Source: Prorocentrum cordatum (lineage: Eukaryota; Sar; Dinophyceae; Prorocentrales; Prorocentraceae). Taken from it: a stretch of DNA of 64,000 nucleotides. A model generated the notes under the pieces. That model saw only the letters and a list, made by a program, of their open reading frames with translations, made no database searches and had not been told where the DNA came from. Shown here in pieces: positions 31,794-41,720 of this stretch (within the stretch, counting starts at the first letter, position 1; each line of letters opens with the position of its first letter). The position numbers and the translations under genes are program-made. The stretch is taken from assembly GCA_963575745.1 (NCBI GenBank), contig CAUYUJ010000725.1:138501-202500 (forward strand). Reading direction: 5' to 3'.

Positions 31794-33134
31794 ATGGCGC
31801 CACGGCGCAAGCCCTCGGCATCGAGGGTGCAGCGTCTCATTGACGCCATGGGCAGCGTGATCACGAAGCCGAACTTTTTGGCGCACGGCACCAAGGAGAG
31901 GAGGTCGCCGCTGCGGCGGCCAGAGATCGAGCGACAGGCCAAGCTGATCAAGAAGATCGCGATGGTGGTGCCGAGCCTGACGATTGACAAGTCGGAGCTC
32001 ATCGTGGTCCTCGGTATGTTGCAGAATGGGCGACCGTTCGACTTGTCGGGCCAGGAACTCGAGGAGTGGCAGGAGGAGGTGGCGCTGAGGCTGCGCACCA
32101 TCCTTCGCCACGTGCAGCAGATGCGCATCAAGAAGGATAAGGCCCCGCAATGGTTTCGAGACTTAGGCATCCCGCCGTTGGCAGCTGGTGGTGCTGACGG
32201 TGACAACGGAGACGAGCCCGACGGCGGCGATGCCGACGAGGAGGACTGCCCGCCCGACGACGAGGGCAACGACGAGGAGGGTGGCGAGGAGGAACCACGT
32301 GAGGTCGACGAAGAAGTGGATGCCGACGACGAGGCCGCCAAGTCCGCGCAGAAGACGCCCGTGGCGGCTGACTACGCGCACGGTTACGACAACGTGCACA
32401 AGCTCGCGTGGCGCTTGCCAGCGGGCAGGACAGGAGCAGCACGCCGCGAGTACGCCGTCGAGATGGTGCCGCCGCCGAAGCACACGTCCTCGTCCATGAT
32501 GCTTGCGGTGTTCGCAGACGGCGTCAAGCGGCAGGTCCCCGAGACGACGGTCGGCACCTTCTGCGCGAGCATGCACGACACCAAGACTGGCCCCAAGCAT
32601 GGCCATGACACGTTCAGCGGCACGGACCAGAATAGCAAGAAGGTGACCGTGGGCTTCAGGTGGGACACGCCGAAAGGCAGACCGCGGCAGCGGTTTTGCA
32701 CGATCAAGGTCGACGGTGAGACTCAATTCATGCAGATCAACGTGGAGAACTTCGTGTCCGCCGACTCGCCGCTCAATGAGAAGGAGGCCGCAGCCGTGAG
32801 CTGGATGAACATCATCGCGCAGAAGTACTGCAACGGCGAGATCACCAAGCAGGAGGCCGTGAAGCTCAAAGCAGACTACATCGGCATCCGCACCGCAGAG
32901 GCGCTGTGCAAGAAGAGGCCCGCCGCCGCCGCTGCCGACACCGTCCCAGTTCTCAAGAAGCCAGCTGCTGCGGCTGCTGTTGGTTCGACAGCGGTCGTCG
33001 CGGCAGAGCCGACCGACGCCGCGCCGTCTGGGAGCGCGCCGTCGGCGTCCGCAGCTCCAGCGCCCATGGTCCAGCAAGCGGATGCAGCACCCGCGCCCCA
33101 GCAGGACATGACGGTCTGGAGCGAGTCAGAGTGA
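31794..33134 (+). CDS. Basic/acidic 446-residue protein, unknown function
   Basis: The ATG at 31794 starts MAPRRKPSASRVQRLIDAMG; the upstream frame is open but loses protein character. Residues 1-125 are Lys/Arg-rich and helical-looking (LSGQELEEWQEEVALRLRTI). Residues 130-180 are strongly acidic (runs of D/E). Residues 195-360 form the best-composed globular part (SMMLAVFADGVKRQVPETTV, TVGFRWDTPKGRPRQRF, EKEAAAVSWMNIIAQKYCNG). The C-terminal 80 residues are Ala/Pro-rich. No domain is recognised. I recall proteins of this style being multi-copy in dinoflagellate genomes, so element origin is possible. It is intact, intronless over 1341 nt and the first of four co-directional genes. Confidence 0.7.
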   Translation: MAPRRKPSASRVQRLIDAMGSVITKPNFLAHGTKERRSPLRRPEIERQAKLIKKIAMVVPSLTIDKSELIVVLGMLQNGRPFDLSGQELEEWQEEVALRLRTILRHVQQMRIKKDKAPQWFRDLGIPPLAAGGADGDNGDEPDGGDADEEDCPPDDEGNDEEGGEEEPREVDEEVDADDEAAKSAQKTPVAADYAHGYDNVHKLAWRLPAGRTGAARREYAVEMVPPPKHTSSSMMLAVFADGVKRQVPETTVGTFCASMHDTKTGPKHGHDTFSGTDQNSKKVTVGFRWDTPKGRPRQRFCTIKVDGETQFMQINVENFVSADSPLNEKEAAAVSWMNIIAQKYCNGEITKQEAVKLKADYIGIRTAEALCKKRPAAAAADTVPVLKKPAAAAAVGSTAVVAAEPTDAAPSGSAPSASAAPAPMVQQADAAPAPQQDMTVWSESE

Positions 33135-33650
33135 TTGAGCCAGCTTGTCGATTGAGGGATGGGAGGGAGTTACAAGTTGAAACGGGAGGTGGAACAGGGA
33201 TATGTATATGGAAATAGATACGGCAGCGGGGGGATAGAGTGAGAGGGCGATGGGGGGAGGATACGCACGCAGAGAAATAGAGAGAGAGGGAGATACTGCG
33301 CGGGCGATGCGTTGTATACTAGGCGGGAAAGGGCGACGTGAGTGGAAGATCCAATGAGCGGAGCGACGCGCTGGGGAGGAATGAGCTGCTGGCACGGAAT
33401 TGTTGGTCGTTGCGATGCCTGGCGATGGCGCGAGATCGATCGGTCGCGACCGAAGGTCGCGATCGAGCCAGCCTGGCGACCCGTCACCCTCGCAGTCCAA
33501 CCCCACCTCTCGCAGTTCTGTCTCAGATATGCCACCCTATCGCGCCCCCTAGCCCGAGCTCCTCTCACCTGTGCTTCGGTGTCGTGCAGGATCGGCGCAG
33601 TCAGGCATGCGCGCTTGAAACACCAGCCCGGCGCGGTCCGCCCTTCGCAT

Positions 33651-33651
<1 letters not shown>

Positions 33652-33724
<73 letters not shown>
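33652..33724. repeat. (CT)n microsatellite
   Basis: About 73 bp of pure CT, with degenerate CT flanks to about 33760. Confidence 0.97.
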
Positions 33725-33728
<4 letters not shown>

Positions 33729-33889
33729 TCTCTCGCGCTCCCTCTCTCTCGCTCACCCCCTTCATCGAGCACATCCCATCTTCCTCCCGCCCGCTCACCA
33801 TACTCGCGATGCATCGTTGCCCGTGTCCCGCTAAGGTTGACTCCGTACGCCTGGTCCTGCCTAATACCCCGCCCTCCCCATCCAACGCC

Positions 33890-34010
33890 TACTCCTCATC
33901 ATCTTCCTCCCTCCCACCACCTGCTGCTGTCCAGCCTCCTCCTCCTCATCATCCTCATCCTCATCCTCCTCATCCTCCTCCTCCTCCTCATCCTCCCCCA
34001 ATCGTGACCT
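33890..34010. repeat. CTC/ATC microsatellite
   Basis: CTC and ATC trinucleotides. Downstream at about 34033-34160 a frame reads IVEWVETQRRRLDQCPSVAS, which could be an upstream exon of the next gene. Confidence 0.9.
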
Positions 34011-34300
34011 TGCTTGGATTTCGTGCCGCACAGGATGGCACCATCGTTGAGTGGGTGGAGACGCAGAGGCGGCGGCTGGACCAATGCCCGTCCGTTGCGT
34101 CCGAGGACCGCGCTGCCTGTGCTGCATGGTGTTTGTGCGGACGGAAGCATGATGTTGAATCGGTTTGGTGGTGGGAGATAGCGTTCAATAGTTCTGGCGT
34201 TAGGTTTAGGAGTTCATCAATGTGGGTCGGCAGGGGCCCCAGTGACGTCAGGAGTGTGTGCGTGTGTACTTGCATGTTGGTATACATCCATTCTCGAGAG

Positions 34301-35606
34301 GAACCTGGCAGCAGCGAGAGCACCTTCGAGAGTACGGTCCTGAAAGCGTTCCAGCAGAGGTTCCCGAGCTCGGTCCCTGATGAAGTAGATGAGACACCGC
34401 TCGATGACACTCAGAAATCGAGGCTCGAGAAAATCAAGGACGACGCGTTGGAGGCGTGCGCGGCAGAGGGGTTCCACGTGGCCGCCGAGGGGGTCATCGG
34501 CAAGCGCTTCATGAGAGAGATGGTTGCGAACCCAGACAAGAAGAACAGCTACGACAAGATGAGCAGGAAGGCGAAGCAGCAGGAGCGCGAGAACTGGGCC
34601 AGGCAGTCCTTCGCCAAGTACCAGGAGCGAACGTTACCACCATCGCTCATCCCCCCTGCTCTTGGGCCAAGAGCAGAGGGGATGATGGCGATAGGTGGTG
34701 ACGCTCGTATAGGAGAAGAAGTCTAAGATCACAGAGAGGTCGGAGCAGGAGACCATCCACGGCGAGTGGATGAACTGCGAGCAGATCGTCGTTGCGCAAG
34801 GGGGTTGGGGTTCGCCCGCAGTGCAGAGAGGTGCTATGAACATTTGCCTCGACGCCATCAGCAAAGGTGGCAGATGGATCAGGATTAATCCTCGTTCAAA
34901 GCGTCTGGAGTTCAGGTACGTGCGCGAGACCGACAACGTCACCACTGGCACCACGTGGCAATCGATGAGGGTAGAGTTCAACGGCGAGCAGCGCATGCCG
35001 CAAGCCAGTGGATCTGCAGCTGCACCAACTCCGACGCCAGCATCGCCAGCTCCGACGCCAATCTCGCCAGCTCCGACGCCAGCCCAGACGGAACCTCCGA
35101 CGCCACATCCGACGCCATCACCACACACACCAGCGCCACCTGCGACACCACCGACGCCAGTAGTGCCAACTGCGAAGCCGAAGGCGAAGGGCAAGGCCAA
35201 AGGTAAGTCCAGGAAAGTAACGACTCAGACTCCCATTGCCGCGAAGGGCCTGAAGAAGCGCGCCAGCGATTGCATGACGACTGGCCTTGCGCAGATCTCC
35301 CAGGCGAAGAACCTGCTGAAGCGCATGCGGACAGATGCGATGGCTTCGTCGAGTACCCCGCAGCTCAACGAGAGGCTTGAGGCGATCATCTCGAAGACCG
35401 AGGCCGACCTTCAGAGTGATGAAATGTTCAAGGCTGCGATGACGGAGGGCAAATCCCTGGTCATCCCGACCGAGCCGAACGACGTGAACAGGGCGTTGTC
35501 GCGGTGCGCAGACCACGAGGGGAACTTGGAGAAGCTCGGCAGGGCCGTCAAGCGCATCCACGACTTCGAGGAGTTCAACGCACAGCAGCTCTCGAGCCAG
35601 GAGTGA
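34301..35606 (+). CDS. Lysine-rich gene interrupted by an introner-like 88-nt insert
   Basis: The first coding segment starts after CTCGAGAG near 34301, a possible acceptor, and runs to 34624 (AFQQRFPSSVPDEVDETPLD, NSYDKMSRKAKQQEREN, AKYQ). The second runs 34713-35606 (EKKSKITERSEQETIHGEWM, ISKGGRWIRINPRS) with a stop at 35604-35606. Removing 34625-34712 (GA...AG, 88 nt) joins the two frames exactly. The protein has a proline/threonine-rich linker (about 35026-35175), a KPKAKGKAKGKS basic stretch and a helical C-terminus. A paralogue lies at 7480-8924; EKKSKITE aligns with ENSKIIE there. Function is unknown. Upstream exons, if any, are not settled. Confidence 0.7.
34623..34715. mobile_element. 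Introner-like inverted-repeat element
   Basis: Two long arms meet at a GGGCC centre near 34665: the left reads CACCATCGCTCATCCCCCC then TGCTCTTGG, and the right is its near-complement CCAAGAGCAGAGGGGATG then ATGGCGATAGGTGGTG. AGGAG flanks both sides (34623-34627 and 34711-34715), as expected for a target-site duplication. The intron would be GAGCGA...TATAG within it. The paralogue at 8004 lacks the insert. Confidence 0.75.
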
Positions 35607-36139
35607 TCCTGCATGTGCGGTCTTAGTTGTGGCGGCAGTGCGAACGCCACGCATTAATATGATGGGGAGGGTGGAGATTAGTTCTGGACAGGCATGCTCA
35701 GGATGTGGAGGGGATTTTGGATACTCTTGCGAGGTCTGTTCTGTGCTTTATCGTAGGGGTTGTGGTGTATTATCGGTCCTCTGCTGGCTTTGTCCCATCA
35801 GATTGGGTGAGATCGATAATATGTGCCACTGCCCCGTGGGCCGCTCGCAATCAAGCTCCATTGTAGATATGTGGCACGTTTAACACGCCTGCCTTCTACA
35901 TCAGCTCGGCCAGATGCTGGTGAGTGTCGTTGGGGTGCCTCGTACGCTGCTGATTGAAGAGTCTGAGGAAGCCTCGCTCCCAGGAGTTGGTCCGAGAGGC
36001 TCGTCGCTCAGAACGTGCGGGGATCGTCTCTTCCAGGATGGCGTCCATCTCACACTTGACGGTTCGGTGCCACGATATCTGAGGTTTGCCGTCGGGCATG
36101 CTGGATTTCTGGCGTGGTGTAACGATTTCGTGCGCCAAG
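35607..36139. other. Spacer with a weak minus-strand ORF
   Basis: A minus-strand frame at 36138-35896 reads WHRTVKCEMDAILEETIPAR, SERRASRTNSWERGFLRLF and stops near 35896. It is protein-like but unrecognised. The plus strand shows no domain. Confidence 0.35.
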
Positions 36140-36300
36140 TGCCTGTCCAGTTTGTGTCCAGTTTGCGGTAAGTTTCCAGTCCGTTTCCAGTCAGTTTCCA
36201 GTCAGTTTCCAGAAATGGCGAATGTATCGAGAAATAGCCGGTCAGTTTCTGGGTTGTTTCCGGTAAGTTTCCGGTAAATTTCCAGTCAGTTTGGCCTGGT
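36140..36300 (+). repeat. 11-bp CAGTTTCCAGT satellite, array 2
   Basis: Degenerate units including GTTTCCAGTCAG and GTTTCCGGTAA. It opens with the same GTCCAGTTTGCGGTAAGTTTCC junction as array 1, with GTAAGT at 36168. Minus-strand frames repeat KLTGN-like peptides because of the array. Confidence 0.9.
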
Positions 36301-37194
36301 TTCGGCGCTCTCGAGTTGTAGGTTTTTTTGTGCGCGGACGTGTGCTGCGATGGTTTCTCTCCTGCTTCCACGCTCGGAGATAGCGCAAACGCATTGCAAA
36401 CGAAAATCCTGGATCCTGGGATCTGTCCTCCGCCTGCCACGTTCTCACACCTCCCCGTCCCAGACGTCACTATCCCTGGATAGATGGAGGGGGGAGCTGA
36501 GGGAGTAGGAGGAACTGAGGATGGATGGATCAGAATGTCACTGCGGAAGTTTGCGTGACGGGCTAGAGGGATGGAGGAGCAGGGAGAGAAGTGGGAAGGA
36601 GGACGGGGCACAGGAACATTGAGGTGAAATGCGACGAACATGATCGAGAGGAACAGGGGATGGAGGGAGGGACGGGTCGCAAAGATGACGAGAGGGGGGA
36701 TTGGCCAGGAGGGAGGGATCGGTGACGAGACTGAGGGAAGGATGGACGTAACTAGCAAGCTGGAGTGCTCTCTCGCCCCGTGCTCTCTCGCCCCGTGCTG
36801 CCACATCTCCGCCTACGCCACGCCCACAGGCGCGCCCTCGCGCCCTCGCGCCGCCCCGTGCGTTGCAGCTCCTCTCGGTTTGATAATATCGTGGTCGAAT
36901 CCGCCCCCCCCCCCTCAAAAGGGGGAGATCATGTCATGAGGGGTGCTGCACTGAGGATGGATTATCAACTCCATGGCCCCAACCCCACCGAACGCCTGCC
37001 CCTTCAACCCACCATCGCGCAACATATGACCACAAATGGGTTGATATGCACACGTCGATGGGTCTCATTGTTATCGACACCGTGTCAAAACACGAACACA
37101 ATCTCATACCAGCACCGTCACGAAATAACATACATATTAACTCACCACATCGTCACCCACATTCGTCATTGGCATGGTTATGACACGGTCAACA
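36301..37194. other. No supported gene
   Basis: Purine-rich and mixed DNA, with a short duplication CTCTCTCGCCCCGTG at 36768-36799 and a C11 run at 36906. Nothing coding is recognised. Confidence 0.45.
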
Positions 37195-37248
37195 ATCACC
37201 GCCATCATCATCATCATCATGATCATCATCATCATCAGCAGCATGATC

Positions 37249-37291
<43 letters not shown>

Positions 37292-37320
37292 TCATCATCA
37301 TCATTATCATCATCACCGTT
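37195..37320. repeat. (ATC)n microsatellite
   Basis: CATCATCAT tract with AGC and ACC interruptions, ending 50 bp before the next gene's ATG. Confidence 0.95.
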
Positions 37321-37370
37321 GCTTATAGCCTGCCGTTTTGGCACAATGTGTTTGTGAATCCACTGTCCAC

Positions 37371-39608
37371 ATGAGTCGACGCCGACAGGCGTCGTGGGAT
37401 CCATCCCAGCGACCTTCCAAGAGATTCAGCTGGGAAGAGTCAGAATGGCGACGTCAAGACGACGCCACAGCTCGCGTTCGCGAGGAGCGAAGTGCCGAAC
37501 TCGCTGACCACCTACTGCTACAGTATGCTATGGGCACGATGACGGCAAAGAGCTTGTGCATCACTTGCTGGCTGGCCGTGCAGTCTGGTTCGTCAGGGGC
37601 CGATCTGAAGAGGTTTGCGTTTCCACCAGGAAAGCCGACGGGGACGTACAATCGACACCTCAAGACTGTGCTACCGCAGTCGCCTGCGGCTCCTGAGATG
37701 TGCATGCTAAAGCTTCCAATGCATATCAGAAACGTTCGCGACACCAAACTTGTGCCCTTCGCCCCCCCACACGAGTTGCTGGAAGCTGAGCGTAATGCAT
37801 TGCTTGCAACACGTGGCGACATACCTCCGCCACCCGTTGCAGAGTGGACGGAGAACTACAGGCACCATCCGCACCGCCATCGCGCAGATGACGACCGAAC
37901 ATGCGACCCTCTTGCCACATACGTTGACGGCGTCAAATTTACACGGGCCATTGGCCCGAGCCGTTCCGACAGTCTGACGCTGTTCACCATCTACAACTTA
38001 CAGACGAACAAGAGGCACTACATTGGTTGTGTGCCTAAGCGGGAGATGTACAGATGCGGCTGCAGGGGGTGGTGCACGATATGGCCAATACTTTCCTTCA
38101 TCAAGTGGAGCCTGTCCGCGGCCACGGACGGCCGCAGACCGCTGACCACATGGACAGGCGAACCGTTCGCCGACGACTCAAAACTAAAAGCGCTGGCCCA
38201 CGAGTCGCCATTGTTGAATGCCAGATACATCCTTGTACAGATCAAGGGCGACTGGAGCGAATATTGCTCGACATTTGGTTTTGCACCCTGGAATGCAACA
38301 CACAGACCGTGCATCTTCTGTGCTGCTACGCAGTCAAGGAGCGGGGTGTCCAACATGCTTGCACATCAGTTGTTGTGGCTTGTGTAGTGTTTTTTTGAAG
38401 GGGGGGGGTGAGAGGTCAGACCTCGTCGCCACGCCCGTGCAGGGGAAACCGCCATCGAAACAAAACCTTGCCACAGCTCCGATGTGCTGCGCATGTTCGA
38501 CACCAGGCTGCACGAGTTTTCCGACATTACTCTGGATGGGCACGGTTGGGACGAGCCCACGTTGACATACACCGATGAATGTGCCTCGTGCGAGATTGCG
38601 GTCGACGTATCGGACGACTCTGTAAGAACTTTGATTCTGGAAACTGGTGGTCTGCATTTTGACAGGCGGAAGAACGCATTCGGCAGAATTCTCGCGCATC
38701 CAATTCCGACCCTGGGGCTTCAAAAAGGGGACCGCCTTGATCCGTGCATGGGCCTTTTCGACGTAGGTAAATTTGAAACTGTCGAGCTTCCTATTCAAGT
38801 GAAGTTCTGGCGCAGACGGGTCGACGACAGAGGCAGGCAGCTTTGCTCTGCACTGCGACGCAACCCAATTTTCTGTGACGAGCTTGGGGTTGTGCCAGAT
38901 ACCGCACTGCACGTCGACACCCTTCACACATTGTACTTGGGAGTGATGCATCGGTATGTCCCAGCGGTTATCTGGTCGACAATAAACGACAACGTGTGGA
39001 ACATCATTGGTGGACACGATGTAATCAAGGGCGAATGCTGCGCCCGCATATTCAGTGACTACAAGGCCTGGTGCAGGGAGAACAACGTCGACTTAAGCTA
39101 CCAACTGGGTCATCTAACCCCAAAGATGATCGGGACCCGCGATGCACCAGAACTAAAAACTAAAGCCGCCGAGACAGGGGTGTTAACGACGTGGGCCGTG
39201 GACTTCTGTCGTGTCAACAAGCACAAGATAGAGGGCGACACGCTAGAGACGCTAGAGGGTGCTGGGCAAGCGTTGATTGACTATATGGACGTGATTCGTA
39301 GCGCTCCGCGTGTAGTGTCACGCGAAGACTGCCAACGGTTGCTGGACTGTTGCATCCGCCACTTGACGTTGATGTCGGTGGCTGCGCCTGAATTTAAACC
39401 AAAAGACCACCTGTTCGTGCATTTAACGTTGCGGATTCCCCGATGCGGGAACCCCAGGTACTACTCAACGTTTCACGACGAATCATTAAACTTGTGCGTG
39501 GCGAGGATCGCCAACGTATGCCATCGGCATGTCTGGGAGGAGTCGATTTTTAATCGCCTCCGACTTCTACCGATTGTAGAGAAGAGTAGCGCGTGGGCAG
39601 TTTTGTAA
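37371..39608 (+). CDS. 714-residue protein of a repeated dinoflagellate family
   Basis: The ATG at 37371 starts MSRRRQASWDPSQRPSKRFS, basic like a nuclear signal. The first coding segment runs to 38383 and contains CITCW near residue 60, KGDWSEYC near 292 and CIFC near 313. In-frame stops at 38385 and 38409 are removed if 38384-38476 is an intron: 93 nt, GTAGTG...CCACAG, phase kept, giving LLWLVSDVLRMF. The second segment contains DTALHVDTLHTLYLGVMHRY near 480 and KPKDHLFVHLT, GNPRYYSTFHDESLN near 655-670, ending at 39608. The relic at 9.9-11.2 kb shares this motif order. I recall many paralogues in dinoflagellate genomes and infer a mobile-element origin. The catalytic role is unknown. Confidence 0.65.
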
Positions 39609-39639
39609 GCATCCTCGCCGCACTCATCATTCGGAGGCG

Positions 39640-39790
39640 GGGGATATGATGATGGTGATGGGGAGTAGGCGGACGATGAGGAGGGGGGCGAGGATGACGA
39701 GGAGGAGGAGAATGAGGAGGAGGAGGGGATGCAGGGGAGGGTCGTTGAGGAGGAGGAGAGGGAGGATGAAGGAGGAGGAACAATGAGGAA
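39640..39790. repeat. GAGGAGGAT purine repeat
   Basis: GAG, GAT and GGA trinucleotides between the 714-residue gene and the methyltransferase. Confidence 0.9.
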
Positions 39791-39939
39791 CGGGGGATAC
39801 TGAGAGCCTGCCTGTGCAAATCGTGTTGCCGTGCGTTGCTCGCACCATCCGAGTCTCTATGTGCTGATCTCTTGCAGTGTCCGCAGCCCTTTCGGGCACG
39901 AGGGCATCTTGGCGTTGACCTTTGCCGATCGACACTACT

Positions 39940-41720
39940 ATGGCCAGCAAACGCAAGGCCGACGCCCTCTCGTCTGCAGCAAGCGCGGCGCGATGCGAGT
40001 CGCCCGAGCCGATTGGTGCCGAGTGGCAGGACCCACCCATCACACACATACATACACAGACATGCACACATACCATACGCATGTAGGCCCACGGCGCTCG
40101 CACAGCCCCACTGAGGCCCAGTGTGTTGCACTATCTTAGGGTAATGCTTGCGCTACCTTCCCCGCCGACCCCCGACCCCCATCTTTGAGACCAGTTCTCG
40201 ACAGGACGTTGCCAGAGACATCCTCGGCAATTCCCTCGACGCCCTGCGGCTCAAACCGTTCGTCCTGATATCAGCGTTCTGCGGGCTGGAGACGCCGCTC
40301 CTCACTCTTCGGGAGGTGGTAGGTTTGGAACGACCAGGGGGTATAACAACGACGCGCACATGCCTTCCCCCTTTTAAAACTATCCTCCCACCCCCTTCTC
40401 ATACCTCCTCTCTCGTCTCCCCTCATCTCCCCTCCTCTCACGCCGTCTCCCCGCGTGCCCTCGTGCCATGCCCCGTCGCCCCCGACATTAATCCATGCGA
40501 AAAAACCTGCAATTCAACACTCATCACACGGTTTTTGCGTTGCTGGGGCCAAACAGTTACGCACAAAAACAAGATTGGGGTGCCCAATAGGTTGGCGTCT
40601 CATCCGTGAGTCACGCGTGGGAGATCGACGAGTCGCTCCGTCAACAGATCTTCTGGGCGCACAAGAGGGACAACAGTCGTATCCACGTTGGCCCTGCTGA
40701 CGGTGATTTCACGAAGGTCGCCCATGATAAGACCCGAACCCGCGGTAACTGCCCAGTAAGTTTCCAATGAGTTTCCAGTGCGTTTCCAGTGGGTTTCAGT
40801 TTCCAATGCGACCCCACCCCCACCCCCCGAGTCCCAGTTTGATATCAGTGCCACAGGTCGAGCTCGACAGTATGCCAAATGTCATGTTCGTGTGTGCTAA
40901 GCCGAGTTGCGAGTTCCTCGAATGCGAGAACGCAAGCCTCAAGTGGACTGATCCTAGGGCCCAGCAGTTCTCATCGGTGTTGAGGTGCATCATAGACCAA
41001 GCCACCCGCTCCCTCAACACGTTCTACGGTTTCTGTATCGAGTGTGATTCCATGGCCAATTGTATACTTGTGGGAGATGTGGAGTCAGCCATCGATGAGG
41101 CCATTGCAGTGTTGTCGGCTGAGCTTCCCGCATCGTTTAAGTGCTGGGCCTGGGCGGTCGACATGCGTCATCTCGGCTTCCCACAGCGCCGCCAGAAGTA
41201 TTACCTCTGCGGGCGCGACGCCACGTATTTTAAAACGGAGCTGCCTACCAGGGCGCCCGATACTGTCCGTTTGAAGGGCTTTAAGTTGCATGAGCTCGTC
41301 ATCAATAACATTGAGCCTGAGCCCAACATCTTGGGCAACACTTTCAGGAGCCGCCTGGATCACTTCAAAGTCAGGTTCACTACCAAGATGCGTATCGACG
41401 GTATCCCAGTCGAGCGTCATGCTGACCATATGTTTGTAGTCGATTTGAAGAGCAAGTGTTCCACAGGCAGTGCGATGATCGATCCTGACACGTGCCCCGC
41501 CCTCGACAGGGACCAATTTATGTGGGTGATTTCGGGGTGCTGCATGAAATATAATAGGCGCCTCACGTTTAAAGAAATGCTGATGCTCCAAGGCGTTGAC
41601 CCGAAGCTCACGCACAATCTAGCGGATGACGTTGCATCCGCCATCGCAGACACAATCGCGATTCCGAGTTTTGGCGTAGTATTCGCGTGCCTCTTCTCGG
41701 ATTTTTGCCCGAGTGCGTGA
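39940..41720 (+). CDS. C5 cytosine DNA methyltransferase-like gene, four exons
   Basis: Proposed exons are 39940-40029, 40205-40318, 40591-40755 and 40857-41720; all joins keep phase and give 410 residues. Introns 2 (GTAGGT...AATAG) and 3 (GTAAGT...CCACAG) are canonical. Intron 1 is GA...AG with CAGGAC at both borders and is the least certain. The N-terminus is MASKRKADALSS, basic. Motif I is LISAFCGLETP (about 51-61); AWEIDES (about 77-83) fits motif II. Motif IV appears as KPSC (catalytic Cys about 141) followed by WTDPR. Motif VI is IECD instead of ENV; motif VIII is FPQRRQKYY; motif IX is RRLTFKEMLMLQG. The family transfers methyl from S-adenosylmethionine to cytosine C5. The PSC and ECD changes make activity uncertain. 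Methyltransferases captured by retroelements are known in dinoflagellates, so this may be element cargo. Confidence 0.7.
40319..40590 (+). other. Methyltransferase intron 2 (predicted)
   Basis: GTAGGT...CCCAATAG, 272 nt, phase 0. It contains a CTC/CCC-rich stretch. Splicing joins LLTLREV to VGVSSVSHAWEID and changes frame by the amount needed. Confidence 0.65.
40756..40856 (+). other. Methyltransferase intron 3 with CAGTTTCCAGT-like units (array 3)
   Basis: GTAAGTTTCC...CCACAG, 101 nt, phase 0. It starts with three or four units of the same 11-bp family as arrays 1 and 2 (GTAAGTTTCCAATGAGTTTCC). The perfect donor GTAAGT is part of the repeat. Confidence 0.7.

Noticed and set aside
40767-40856. 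Continuous extension of the last methyltransferase exon upstream to 40767
   Set aside because: The extra residues come from the CAGTTTCCAGT-like repeat. GTAAGT at 40756 and CCACAG at 40851 define an intron that keeps the frame.
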